Source: Pseudarthrobacter siccitolerans
GTDB taxonomy: Bacteria; Actinomycetota; Actinomycetes; Actinomycetales; Micrococcaceae
Assembly: GCF_001046895.1 (NCBI RefSeq)
Contig: NZ_CAQI01000031.1
Location: forward strand, 1 to 49,402
Reading direction: 5' to 3'
Length of the DNA: 49,402 nt
Below, in pieces: positions 10,954 to 20,171 of this stretch. Position 1 is the first letter of the stretch. Each line of letters opens with the position of its first letter. The notes under the pieces are model-generated. The model did no database searches, was not told where the DNA came from, and saw nothing but the letters and a program-made list of their open reading frames with translations. Made by a program: the position numbers and the translations under genes.

Positions 10954-11918
10954 TGATTTCCGTAGTCATCGTAACCTACAATAGTGCACACGTTATAGGT
11001 GACTGCCTCAGGGCCCTAGTACCGGCAGCGGAGCTGGAAATCATAGTAGTGGATAACGCTTCTAGGGATGAAACTCTCGACATTGTCAGGGCTGAGTTTC
11101 CGGCGGTTATTATCATTAGAAATCGGGAGAATCGCGGGTTTGCTAAGGCCGTCAACTTAGGAGCTGAGTCGGCTTCTGGCGACGTGATACTTCTCTTAAA
11201 CCCTGACGCTACTATCGCATACGAAAACGTGCTGTCTTTGTCTGCTAGTCTTCTGGCGGATACGGGACTGGCGGTAATCGCTCCGGTCCTCTCGGATGGA
11301 GCAGGAGAGTTTCGTACCGTGTCAGCAGGCATGGCTCCAACGCTCCGAAACATGCTCAACCATTCAGCTGGCCTCTCCCGTTTCGGAGGAGTTATTCCAC
11401 TGTTCCGGGGGCACTACCTTCTTTCTAAAGATCTCCGTGCCGAGTCCGTGGACGTTGATTGGGTCAGCGGTGGATGTCTGATGGTTAAACGGGACGACTG
11501 GGAGGCTGTTAACGGACTTACCGAGCGATGGTTTATGTATGCAGAGGACATAGAATTCTGTATGCGCATACGGGAGCGAGGTCGTCGCATACGGATCCAA
11601 CCGAACTTACTTGCGTCCCACTCAATTGGTGGTAGTTCAAGTAACGTTGACGGACGGGTGAACACCCTCTGGATAGAGAACCTGTTTGACCTCTACTGTT
11701 GGCGCCTTTCACGATCAAGATTTGACCGCGAGCTTTGGAGGCTTGTGGTATCCGGGGGCTTCTTTGCGAGGGCAGCCTTCTATAAGTTGCGGTCTTTGCG
11801 TCACGGAAGAACGCTACGGGAATCCACTCCAGAGAGTGCGAAATATTTCAAATTTGCATACGCTCTCCTGCGGTCGAAAGCGGCTACTGAGACTGTGGGA
11901 TCGAGCTCCCCGCGATGA
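10953..11918 (+). CDS. Glycosyltransferase family 2 (rhamnosyltransferase-like)
   Basis: A 321-residue GT-A enzyme. It begins MISVVIVTYNSAHVIGDC, has VVDNASRDET (nucleotide-binding Asp), LLLNPDATI (a DxD-like NPDA motif) and WVSGGCLMVKR, then WFMYAEDIEFCMR with the EDIE acid pair. This layout matches WbbL-type rhamnosyltransferases, which would fit the rml genes nearby; donor assignment is inference. I choose ATG 10953 because it overlaps the previous stop as TGATG and has GAGGAG upstream; a longer in-frame extension to 10875 lies inside the previous gene. It is the last gene of the three-transferase operon, followed by insertion-sequence debris. Confidence 0.88.
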   Translation: MISVVIVTYNSAHVIGDCLRALVPAAELEIIVVDNASRDETLDIVRAEFPAVIIIRNRENRGFAKAVNLGAESASGDVILLLNPDATIAYENVLSLSASLLADTGLAVIAPVLSDGAGEFRTVSAGMAPTLRNMLNHSAGLSRFGGVIPLFRGHYLLSKDLRAESVDVDWVSGGCLMVKRDDWEAVNGLTERWFMYAEDIEFCMRIRERGRRIRIQPNLLASHSIGGSSSNVDGRVNTLWIENLFDLYCWRLSRSRFDRELWRLVVSGGFFARAAFYKLRSLRHGRTLRESTPESAKYFKFAYALLRSKAATETVGSSSPR

Positions 11919-12050
11919 TTCATACCGGAAGCTGTAGGCCTGAAATTCACTGAGCGCCGATGCAGGTGCCTGCTGCGGACTCCCTCCATTGTTTGGGCTG
12001 GCTGTCGGGGATCTGTTGGTCGTGTTGGGTCGGGTACGCCAAGCGCAAGG

Positions 12051-12325
12051 GGGCCCTTCGAAATTGAGGGTGCGACATGTTCTGTGTCTTGAAAGCTGAA
12101 GGGCTCGTAGCGCTGTGGTGGTGGAAGTTCTATACAAATTCATCAAGTCAGGAGCTACGAGCCTGGATCGAGCATGCTTCTCTGCTCCCCGATGCTGCTA
12201 CCGCGATTTTCAACCTGCGCGACTAGCGCGTCACGATACTGAAGTCATCGCCTTCGGGCAGCACCAAGTCAATGTCGAAGCATCGCCGAGGCCGGCTGCG
12301 AATCGTGGGCTCTCCGTGAGATCAC
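12051..12325 (+). mobile_element. ISL3-family remnant C (left end only)
   Basis: This segment aligns by eye with the left ends of the two other ISL3 remnants: an IR-like start (GGCCCTTCG), then GTGTCTTGAAAGC and GGGCTCGTAGC, then a coding trace LLPDAATAIFNLRD equal to the ISL3 transposase start, followed at once by a stop. It ends where the right end of remnant A begins at about 12326, so only about 275 bases remain. It is non-functional. The identification rests on similarity within this window and a remembered family pattern. Confidence 0.6.
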
Positions 12326-13746
12326 GGGCTCTACCCGGTTCATGGGGAAGCAATTCCCCATGAGTGTCAGGCCGCCGTCCGGGCGGCACTTCTCATGAGC
12401 ATAGCCGATTTGTAGTTGGCACGGTTCCGATTTTGACTCCGGTGCTGTTTGCTTCGACTTTGCCGGTTGTGGTGCCGGTGACGATGAGGGCCTTCGATCT
12501 CGTTCCACCATATGAGGACGGTGCGGTGAGCTTGTTGTTTCCGGTCGTCCTACCCTTTCGGCCAGGGCTTTGAGTTCCTCCTTCCCTTCGGGAGCGCCGG
12601 TCGGTGAGCTTGTGCGGAGCAGTTGCCGCAGTAGTTCCTTGACCTTCCGTACGGCTTGCAGCTTGCCGGTAACGTCGCCAGCTGTGAAGATGCCGGCTAG
12701 GCGGTGGCGTCGTCCGTGAGGGTGGCACTGGCGCGTAGGAGGAGCAGCCGGTGCACGCTCAGACCTCGTCGATTCCCCGTCCCCGCCGGCCCTTGACCTG
12801 CTGGGACTAGTTCTGCCGGGCCTCGCTCACTGTCTGGTTCGCCAGCGAAACCGGATGGAAGTGGTCAGCGGCCACGGCTGTGCGGAGGAGCCATACCCGC
12901 AGCGCCTTTCGGCACGCTGCGGACGGGTCGATCGCCACGACTTGGACGCCCAGTCGACAGGCCAAAGGCGGGGCGAAGAGCCAGTCCCCAACACCCTTGT
13001 GGTCTCGGCCGTCTGCAACTCCCGGGACTTTGCGGGGCCGAGGTCACCAATGGTGGTCATCCACCGCTCATGGATGACCCACGATCAGGACTGGGCGTCA
13101 CCGAAATACGGCACCGATCGGAAGCGATGCTCGTCAAATGCGCAGCATCCCCGGCCGAGGCCATCGGCGCCGGGGAGTGTGAGGAGACAGGCTTTGGTCA
13201 GCGCTGCCCGGACCATCCACCAGGACACGGCGAAGGCGGCCGCGGTCTCGAACGTGGCACGGCCGGAATTGATGACCGCGTCCACGACTTGGTCCCGGAG
13301 CCGGACCGTGGATCCCGGAGCCGGTCCGTGGAGCGGGCTTGGCTCCGGGACTAGGGCGGCGGATTCAAAAATTCGACAGCCGCGCGCACACGGAGTCCTC
13401 GCAGAGCCAGCGGTAGTTGGACCAGAGGAGTTCCACGTGACCCGCGACAGGAATGTCCTGGATCCGCTGGAAGCGGCCTTCTTTCCGCCGTGTTGCCAGG
13501 ACACCGTAGCTCGCGCAGCTGGGCGGTCGGTCAGTGTCAATCACGATCCGGCGACTGCAATCAGAAAGGACGGTCACGGAAATCACAGGGTGACTGGGCA
13601 GGTTGAAGATGCTGGTAGCAGGCTCTGTCAAGGCTCGTGGCTCTGTTTCTGGTTTGACTGCTTAGACCCACCATTTCAGCAGGGCCACACGGGCCCTTTT
13701 GTCATCTACGACACGAACTCATTTACCCAGTAACGACGAAGAGGCC
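12326..13746 (-). mobile_element. Degraded ISL3-family insertion sequence A
   Basis: A minus-strand ISL3 element of about 1.4 kb with a transposase split over several frames. In order from the left end (13746): an IR-like GGCCTCTTC start, the N-terminal trace SIFNLPSHPVISVTVL, a damaged zinc-binding region followed by VAGHVELLWSNYRW, the helix-turn-helix part FAVSWWMVRAAL, FDEHRFRSVPYF, WMTTIGDLG, and near the right end VTGTTTGKVEANSTGVK, the conserved C-terminal ISL3 stretch. Stops and frame changes make it inactive. The right terminus reads GGGCTCTACCCGGTT at 12326. It separates the glycosyltransferase operon from the GMD-like pair and could have mediated rearrangement. Confidence 0.75.
12341..12362. 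repeat. Perfect hairpin with GCAA loop in the right end of ISL3 remnant A
   Basis: Arms of 9 bases (12341-12349 and 12354-12362) are exact reverse complements around the tetraloop GCAA. It lies just inside the terminal sequence of element A. It could block read-through transcription into or out of the element. Confidence 0.6.
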
Positions 13747-13803
13747 GATCAACGCGCTGGAATCACTCAGCGCGCCGGTGGACAAGCAAACGAGAATTCT
13801 GGT

Positions 13804-14808
13804 CTACAGCAGCCCGGCTTTCCTGCCTTCGATCTCAAGGTCGTTAGCCACCATGCGTGCAACTATTTCTTCGAAACCCATGGTCGGCTCCCATCCCAAC
13901 TCCTTGCGCGCTTTAGATGAATCACCGCGCAATTCAGCGGCGTCAACGGGTCGAACAAAGCGAGAGTCAACGGCCGTGTACTTTTCCCACTCGTGCAGCC
14001 CTGCAGCCTCGAAGGCACAGGAAACAAACTCAGCGACGGTATGTGATACACCAGTCGCTATCACGAAGTCGTCCGGCAACTCATGTTCGGCCATCAAGAC
14101 CAAGGCCTCTACATAGTCAGGAGCCCAACCCCAGTCTCGCTTGGCATCGAGGTTTCCCAATAGCAGCTGGGAGTCTATACCGAGAGCGATTCGGGCCACC
14201 TGGGAGGTGATCTTTCGAGTAACGAAGGACTGCGGACGCCGGGGAGATTCATGGTTATAAAGGATCGCCGAGGACGCAAAAACACCGCGCCTCCTATAGA
14301 CCCCGACCATATGGTGAGCTAGGGCCTTCGACGCACCATATGGGGAGATAGGGCAAATGCTGGTTCTTTCAGTTTGAGGAACCTCAGCAGTCCCGCCAAA
14401 AAGTTCAGCGCTAGAGGCCTGAATGAATTTGACGGGAGTTCCGGAAATATCCTGAATCCGGGATACAACTTCTAAAAGACCAGTTGTGGCAACTGCATTT
14501 GTTGAAAGAACGTCAACAGGGCATTCCCAAGACTTAGCAACCGAGCTCACGCCTGCAAGGTTAAAAAGCGCGTCGGGTTGAACATCCAGGAGGATGTCGG
14601 CCATCCGGCGTTGATCAGAAACATCGCTTTCATGTAGCCTCACGGACTGCGGAACACTGATCGGCCCAGGAGTGGATTGCGGCTTTACCAAGGCATGTAC
14701 GATCCAGCCCTTTTGAAGCAGTCGGTCTACAAGGTAACTTCCGTCCTGCCCCGACGCCCCGGTGATGAATGCCGTTGGCATATCAGCGGACCATCGACGA
14801 TTGCTCAT
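13804..14808 (-). CDS. GDP-mannose 4,6-dehydratase family oxidoreductase (RMD-like)
   Basis: A 334-residue short-chain-dehydrogenase-fold enzyme with the Rossmann motif [21 protein letters not shown] (Ser-Glu catalytic pair), [10 protein letters not shown] (YxxxK), NHESPRRP and [17 protein letters not shown]. These are GMD-family signatures. Since a better GMD sits directly upstream, the likeliest role is as the partner GDP-4-keto-6-deoxymannose reductase (RMD) or a second GMD paralogue; this is inference. The ATG at 14808 gives a 26-base overlap with the upstream gene; the alternative ATG at 14781 leaves a 1-base gap. It is the second gene of a two-gene minus operon that ends next to ISL3 debris. 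Confidence 0.85.
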   Translation of the reverse strand: MSNRRWSADMPTAFITGASGQDGSYLVDRLLQKGWIVHALVKPQSTPGPISVPQSVRLHESDVSDQRRMADILLDVQPDALFNLAGVSSVAKSWECPVDVLSTNAVATTGLLEVVSRIQDISGTPVKFIQASSAELFGGTAEVPQTERTSICPISPYGASKALAHHMVGVYRRRGVFASSAILYNHESPRRPQSFVTRKITSQVARIALGIDSQLLLGNLDAKRDWGWAPDYVEALVLMAEHELPDDFVIATGVSHTVAEFVSCAFEAAGLHEWEKYTAVDSRFVRPVDAAELRGDSSKARKELGWEPTMGFEEIVARMVANDLEIEGRKAGLL

Positions 14809-15766
14809 TCAGATCGTTTTCCACCATCATGCGAACAAGGTCAGAAAACGCTACTTTTGGCTTCCACCCAAGGACCGCTCTTGCTTTGGCGGGATCACCT
14901 ATTAGCAGGTCCACCTCAGCCGGTCGCATGTACTTCGCATCCTGCTTAACATAGGGAGTCCAATCCTCGATTCCGACGGCTTGGAATGCTGCGTCCAGCA
15001 ATTCTCGGATGGAGTGCGTCTCACCGGTGGAGATAACGTAGTCGTCGGCTAGAGGCTGCTGCAGCATTAGCCACATGGCCTCGACATAGTCACCAGCGAA
15101 TCCCCAGTCCCGTTTTGCATCCAAGTTGCCCAGAATGACCTCATCCTGGAGTCCCAATTTGATGCGAGCCACCGCCTGCGAGACTTTTCTAGTAACAAAC
15201 TCAGGCCCGCGCCGCGGCGATTCGTGATTGAATAAAATACCACTCGAGGCATGCATGCCATACGACTCGCGATAATTGATGGTCATGTAGTGGCCGAAAA
15301 CTTTAGCGACGCCGTAAGGGGAGCGAGGCCAGAGAAGCGTTGACTCAGTCTGGGGCACCTCTTGTACTTTACCAAACATTTCAGACGATGATGCTTGGTA
15401 GAAGCGAACCCTGCCAGGATCATCGCCGGCATAAAGGCGCGTGGCCTCAAGCATATTGAGGACTCCCTTACCGGTTATGTCACTCGTCAGAGATGCATTC
15501 TCCCAGGAATATGCAACGTAAGAAATAGCACCGAGGTTGTAGACCTCGTCCGGTTGAGACGCATTTAATACCCGGGTTAGACCAGCGACATCAGATAGGT
15601 CACCCGCTAAAAGGCGAGCCTCAGGAATAGTCCTGCGGACCAAGTCCAGCTTCGGATTGTTCTGCCCACGAATGAGCCCGAAGACCTCATAACCCTTGGA
15701 GATCAAGAGTTCTGCCAAATACAGACCATCTTGCCCCGTGATACCTGTGATAAGCGCTCTAGGCAT
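14783..15766 (-). CDS. gmd: GDP-mannose 4,6-dehydratase
   Basis: GMD converts GDP-mannose to GDP-4-keto-6-deoxymannose, the precursor of GDP-rhamnose, GDP-fucose and related sugars. The 327-residue product has [14 protein letters not shown] (GxxGxxG), [31 protein letters not shown] (YxxxK), [10 protein letters not shown] and [18 protein letters not shown], close to the canonical GMD set. I choose ATG 15766, preceded by AGGGGGAAG; the frame stays open upstream to 15937 but without supporting motifs. It is cotranscribed with the RMD-like gene downstream. Full family length, no defects seen. Confidence 0.93.
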   Translation of the reverse strand: MPRALITGITGQDGLYLAELLISKGYEVFGLIRGQNNPKLDLVRRTIPEARLLAGDLSDVAGLTRVLNASQPDEVYNLGAISYVAYSWENASLTSDITGKGVLNMLEATRLYAGDDPGRVRFYQASSSEMFGKVQEVPQTESTLLWPRSPYGVAKVFGHYMTINYRESYGMHASSGILFNHESPRRGPEFVTRKVSQAVARIKLGLQDEVILGNLDAKRDWGFAGDYVEAMWLMLQQPLADDYVISTGETHSIRELLDAAFQAVGIEDWTPYVKQDAKYMRPAEVDLLIGDPAKARAVLGWKPKVAFSDLVRMMVENDLNEQSSMVR

Positions 15767-16408
15767 TCTTCCCCCTAATATATTGGCTTCGAAACTCACA
15801 TCCCGGCCACGCTGGGAGTCAGTAGTGTTAGGCAGGCCACTCAGACGCTCTTTGGAGCAGCAACGGTACCTAAAGAACAGGTGAGTCGGTTCCAGGGAAT
15901 AGGCCCGAAAAATCGACCGCCGCACCGCCAGCGACATCCGCCTCTACGAGATTCTAACTGCCAAGACCTTGCTGAAGGGAATCCAAACTCAAGGTTGCGA
16001 GGTTGTATAGGAGAGCCTCGGAGACGCTGGTGAGGTTCCGAGTGCTACTGACACGGCAAGGCGGCCGGAAGGCCCTTGAACAAGAAGACATTAGGCTCAG
16101 GTCTGGACTGCAGACGTGGAAGGCACACCCGCTGTGCCCGTTACCCCTCCACGCCATGAAGTAGCCGCAATTCGGGTTTAGGAAGCCTCAGGCCCCGACT
16201 TTCGTGGCGCCCCATTACCTTCATCGCGTTCCGGGCCGTGCCCTAAGGGTGTCTTCGTGAACAACCCACGCTGGAAGCGCTAGACTCACTAGGGCGGCTA
16301 TCGTTACTCCTCCGCTTGAAACTTGCTCAAAAATGTCGAATGGGCGGGAATGCAGCCGAAATTTCGACGTTCACTTCGTGATGCCTGTCAGTATGCGGTC
16401 ATCCACCA
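15767..16408. other. Divergent intergenic region between gmd and wzx
   Basis: About 640 bases that must hold promoters for the minus-strand gmd pair and the plus-strand wzx/wzy pair. No convincing coding frame. A 10-base palindrome CGAAATTTCG lies at 16357-16366, about 40 bases before wzx, nested between GTCGAA (16335) and TTCGAC (16363); it could be an operator, but there is no supporting evidence beyond symmetry. Confidence 0.4.
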
Positions 16409-17728
16409 ATGACAAAGAACGACAAAACGACATTGAACCTTGCGGAGAAGTTGGTCCCTAACAGCCCGTCGTCGATAATGGTCGGGAGAATCGTCAGCAG
16501 CGCCTTGAGTCTGATTAACGCGCCGCTTATTGCGCGCGCCTTAGGCCCGGACGGCCGGGGAGAGACGGCAGCGGCAGTTGCAACTTTTTTCTTGGTGCCA
16601 ATCGTCCTGAGTGTTGGGCTTCCCTTGGAGGTTCGCCGACTAGCAGCCAAGGGAGATGCGGCATCTGCTTGGCGCGCGGCTAGATTTGTGGCCCTTATGG
16701 CAGTCCCATTGGCTTTAGCTCTCAGCTTTCCGCTCAGTGTTCTATTCTTCGGCTCATTGGCTGGCGTCGAGCGTCTGATAGTGATTGTCGGAATTGCGAT
16801 GGGACCGCTCATGATCGCGTGGATGTGTGACGAAGGGGTTCTCCTTGCGAGGGAGAACTTCAGGTCCGTGGCCATACTGCAATTGACGCAACCTGTTGTC
16901 AACACTGGCGCCGTGGTTCTAGGAGCCAGTCTGGGGCTACTGTCTGTTGCTTGGGTTTTAGTGTCATATCTGGCAGGCCTTACGTTGACGACCGTAGTCG
17001 GAAATGCGCTCGTGCGCATCTCGTGGTCAGGTCCTCGGTACTCGATCCGCAGGCTGCTAAGGGGTAGCCTCTCGTTCGCCGGCAGTTCCGTTTCGGAGGC
17101 CATGGCAAATCGCATAGACCAAGTCATAGTTCTGCCTTTGATAGGGGCATTCCAATCAGGGCTTTACGCGGTTGCCGTTACCATTGGGACCATACCAATT
17201 GGTCTTGCGCATGCTTTGGGCGCAAGCGAATTCAGAAAAATTGCACGAAGCGAACCATGCGAACGTAACCGGGCCCAACAAGAGGCAGTACGGTCAGCCG
17301 TGGCCGTGGGTGGCGTCTTTTGCTTAGTACTCGCCTTAGGTACTCCACTCGCAGTTGGTATACTCTTCGGCGACAAATTCTCCGAATCCGTTGCATCAGT
17401 TTGGATACTTTTATTTGGCAGCATCTTCATGATTGGGAGTTACGTCGCATCCACGGCCCTGGTGGCAGGGAACGCGGGCATACGCATGACCTCCGCGCAG
17501 ACCGCAGGCGCCGGAGTGGGTGTGGTTGCACTCTTAATATTAGGCCCTCCACTTGGTGCATCCGGTGCGGCGGCAGCTGCCTCAGTCGGGTACGCCACCA
17601 CCTTCATCTTATTGATTGTCTCCATTGGTGGCCCGTTCACTAGATTCATTCCGTATCCCGCAGATGGCGTACGGGCGGCCAGAGTTTTGTTTGGCAAAAA
17701 AATCGCCGATGATAAGGATCTGAATTGA
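16409..17728 (+). CDS. wzx: Wzx-type polysaccharide flippase
   Basis: A 439-residue polytopic membrane protein of the MOP/PST flippase group that would move the lipid-linked repeat unit across the membrane. The start (GRIVSSALSLINAPLIARALG) matches the first helix of Wzx proteins with the ARxLGPxGRG motif after it, and about 12 hydrophobic segments follow. FAGSSVSEAMANRIDQVI fits helix 7 of this family. No clear Shine-Dalgarno precedes ATG 16409; a later in-frame ATG at the GRIV segment is possible. The stop overlaps the wzy start by 4 bases, so the pair is coupled. Confidence 0.88.
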   Translation: MTKNDKTTLNLAEKLVPNSPSSIMVGRIVSSALSLINAPLIARALGPDGRGETAAAVATFFLVPIVLSVGLPLEVRRLAAKGDAASAWRAARFVALMAVPLALALSFPLSVLFFGSLAGVERLIVIVGIAMGPLMIAWMCDEGVLLARENFRSVAILQLTQPVVNTGAVVLGASLGLLSVAWVLVSYLAGLTLTTVVGNALVRISWSGPRYSIRRLLRGSLSFAGSSVSEAMANRIDQVIVLPLIGAFQSGLYAVAVTIGTIPIGLAHALGASEFRKIARSEPCERNRAQQEAVRSAVAVGGVFCLVLALGTPLAVGILFGDKFSESVASVWILLFGSIFMIGSYVASTALVAGNAGIRMTSAQTAGAGVGVVALLILGPPLGASGAAAAASVGYATTFILLIVSIGGPFTRFIPYPADGVRAARVLFGKKIADDKDLN

Positions 17729-19140
17729 ATGTGGATTCCCGCGCCCGCAACTTAGGTTCCCCCACGGAAGCAAATAGTACAGGTCGAAAGCTATCCCTAC
17801 GCACGCTATTTATCGTAGTGTCGATTCCACTCCTAATGTTTGGAATATTCGGTAGCCTGCCGATGGCTTTCGTCACAGCCTTTGGGTTGATCTGGATCTA
17901 CTTCGCCGTTCTCATTGAACCTGTTGCATCTAAAGGTCTAAGCGCGGCCCGACTATATGTGCCAATATTCATCATCTATAATGGAATTGCCCTGACCGCC
18001 CCAGGCCTACGGCACGGTACTGACATACTATTGATGACGCTGCTTTCGGCCGTTGGCTTCTTGTCCGGTTGGCTAATCGGCCTCCCGAGGCGCTCGAAAA
18101 TCTGCCCCGCTGGGATTGATGGAACCCGCAGGAATGATACCGTTTTCCGGCGCCCCGTAGTGCTTCTTGCGACATTTGTCACGATTGCTGTCTACGGAGT
18201 TTTTCTTGTCAGGGCCGGAACCCTGCCGATCTTTACTGCAAACCCCAATGTGGCACGAGTGGACTTTCTGCCTAACGGATATGTGTCCACCGTTGTCGTC
18301 ATCGGCCTACATATAATGATTGCCTGCGGTCTTGTAGAAGCTTTTCTTTTACGGTCTAGGCGCGCTAAACTAGTGCCACTCGCACTACTCGTCGTCGGTT
18401 CCGCTATGGCTTTTGCAATGGGAAATCGTGGGGTTGCGATCAATCCGATAGTCTTCGCGACTCTTTTCGTACTCTGGCAGAAGAATTTCAGCCTCCGAAA
18501 ACTAATACCAATTGGTCTTATTGCCGTCTTAGCCCTGAGTATTGCTGGATACTTTAGGAATTTGTCGTCTTGGGGACAGACCTATGTTAGCGACCTCGAA
18601 ATGCAAGGCTTCTCAGGTGCCGGGGTTTGGTTAGCTCCGGTGATGAACTACGTCTTTGGCACTGCTCAAACATTTGATACCACAATCACCTTTTTTCCTG
18701 CTACTATCCCTTTCCAATCGGGCGCTCAGTTCTTCTCACCCTTCCTTCTCGAACAAAGTGCCGACCTTTATCTAAAGCAGGTCTTTGGACTCCGGTTCGA
18801 CGGCGGTGGACTTGCACTCGGTTCGGTGAACGCTTTCTACCTCGACTGGGGATTCCTAGGGACTTTTCTCGGCCCGGTCATATATGGTTTTGTAGCGGCA
18901 TGTATTTACCGACGTGCCCTGCTAAGTGCCGATATGAAATGGTCTTTTTTGTATTGCTTCATTTTGATGCAATTGATCTTTAGCGTTTATGGTCATCCTT
19001 TCGCATACCTGACCTACTTCATCGAACCGTTTCTTTTCTTTTGGCTGATAGTGCCTGTCCAGGCTTCTCCAGCGAGTGCTTTGGCGTCGACCAAGTTCCA
19101 TCCGGCGCGGGGTATGCCGTCGATGCGGGGGGGGCGGTAG
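17725..19140 (+). CDS. wzy: Wzy-like oligosaccharide repeat-unit polymerase
   Basis: A 471-residue membrane protein with about 10-12 hydrophobic segments and a large external loop in the second half (about 270-380), the layout of O-antigen/EPS polymerases. It would join repeat units at the outer membrane face. The start is a TTG at 17725 overlapping the wzx stop, with AAGGA upstream; a GTG at 17731 is an alternative. The last ~25 residues (after FFWLIVPVQA) are Ser/Pro/Arg-rich and unlike the rest, as if the frame reads into foreign debris. Assignment rests on topology and location, since Wzy proteins share little sequence. Confidence 0.8.
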   Translation: MNVDSRARNLGSPTEANSTGRKLSLRTLFIVVSIPLLMFGIFGSLPMAFVTAFGLIWIYFAVLIEPVASKGLSAARLYVPIFIIYNGIALTAPGLRHGTDILLMTLLSAVGFLSGWLIGLPRRSKICPAGIDGTRRNDTVFRRPVVLLATFVTIAVYGVFLVRAGTLPIFTANPNVARVDFLPNGYVSTVVVIGLHIMIACGLVEAFLLRSRRAKLVPLALLVVGSAMAFAMGNRGVAINPIVFATLFVLWQKNFSLRKLIPIGLIAVLALSIAGYFRNLSSWGQTYVSDLEMQGFSGAGVWLAPVMNYVFGTAQTFDTTITFFPATIPFQSGAQFFSPFLLEQSADLYLKQVFGLRFDGGGLALGSVNAFYLDWGFLGTFLGPVIYGFVAACIYRRALLSADMKWSFLYCFILMQLIFSVYGHPFAYLTYFIEPFLFFWLIVPVQASPASALASTKFHPARGMPSMRGGR

Positions 19141-20171
19141 CCTGCGACGTCCGATTTTCTTGACCGCAGTTTTGTTGGCCTCGACCTTGCAAGTATCGAA
19201 AGACGCTCCTTCTCATTCCACGTGGTGAAGTTGTAGAACCAGTTCGTCTTTGGCCCTGGGGCGGCCATGACCATTTTCCCGGGTTTCCCTTTCGCGTCAG
19301 CGGCGTCGTTCAGGGAGCCAGTACACAGTAGTGTTCTTAGCTGCCTCCCTGTCTTCCAGGCTGGCCAAGGCCGCGTCACCAACTGGTCCCGGAGCCCCTC
19401 CTGGTACAACGGGCACGGCGTGGGACCTCCGGAATGGATCAGAAGAACGACATGCGTCGCCGGCCCTCCGCATTACCATCGGTGTTGGACAAGGGCGCGT
19501 CCACCGGGCCGGCGGACAGGAATATCGAGGAGGTGTCCGCGTTCCTTCCGCCCAGAAGCGCTGACAGATCTCCCAGCCGCTGGTCGGACTGTAAGACAAC
19601 CGCTGGCAGCTGGTAGTAATAGTTATTGAATCGACGGCTCTTGGATGTAGGCGAACACATTTTGGCGGATGCTGGCAGCATAAGCTGCGACCCCGATAGG
19701 TTTTGGTCACAGAGACAAGACCGTGCCCGGCCCACGCGCGCCAACTCCGATGCGCCCTGCTCGAAGCCGTTATCGGTGCAGACAGGCCCCGTCATTCGGC
19801 CGCTCGTAATGAGCGGTCAAGGAAGCGCTCAACTCGGCCGAGATGACGTTGCGATAGGTCCACACCCTGGGGCTGGCCCATTGAAGACGCGTCGTCACTC
19901 TCGGGGGCCATCAGCCAATGGGCCGGGAGACGAAACCGCTCGGGCTTGTTCCGACTCTGATCCACTTCTTGCAGTGCTTTCCTACTCGGTCGCTACTGCT
20001 CGACACACATACATTGGGCTCCTCCAGATGTTTCGGGAAGTCATGATCAGGAACATGAAGCGACCCCTTTGGGCAAACGCCACTTTTAAGATTGGTACTC
20101 ACCGAGATGTGCCGTCTTGACGAAACCTTGTGTTTGGTACAGTGGATTTACGGCTATTACCGGGGGGATCG
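19141..20171. other. Long non-coding stretch with decayed minus-strand coding traces
   Basis: About 1 kb without an intact gene. On the minus strand between 19014 and 19800 the coding-like signal hops between frames (for example TNWFYNFTTWNEKERLS, then LGDLSALLGGRNADTSS, then TGPVCTDNGFE), which suggests a dead gene. I do not recognise the family, though CTDNGFE resembles a DDE-transposase Asp-x-Gly-x-Glu stretch. Plus-strand frames (19626-20120) look like shadows. The end presumably holds the promoter of the OpgC-like gene. Confidence 0.4.

Noticed and set aside
12855..13733. 292-codon plus-strand open frame
   Set aside because: It is antisense to the ISL3 A transposase remnant, whose conserved segments read on the minus strand.
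19626..20120. 164-codon plus-strand frame before the OpgC-like gene
   Set aside because: The product is Arg/Ser/Pro-rich without domain signs and lies over decayed minus-strand coding traces.
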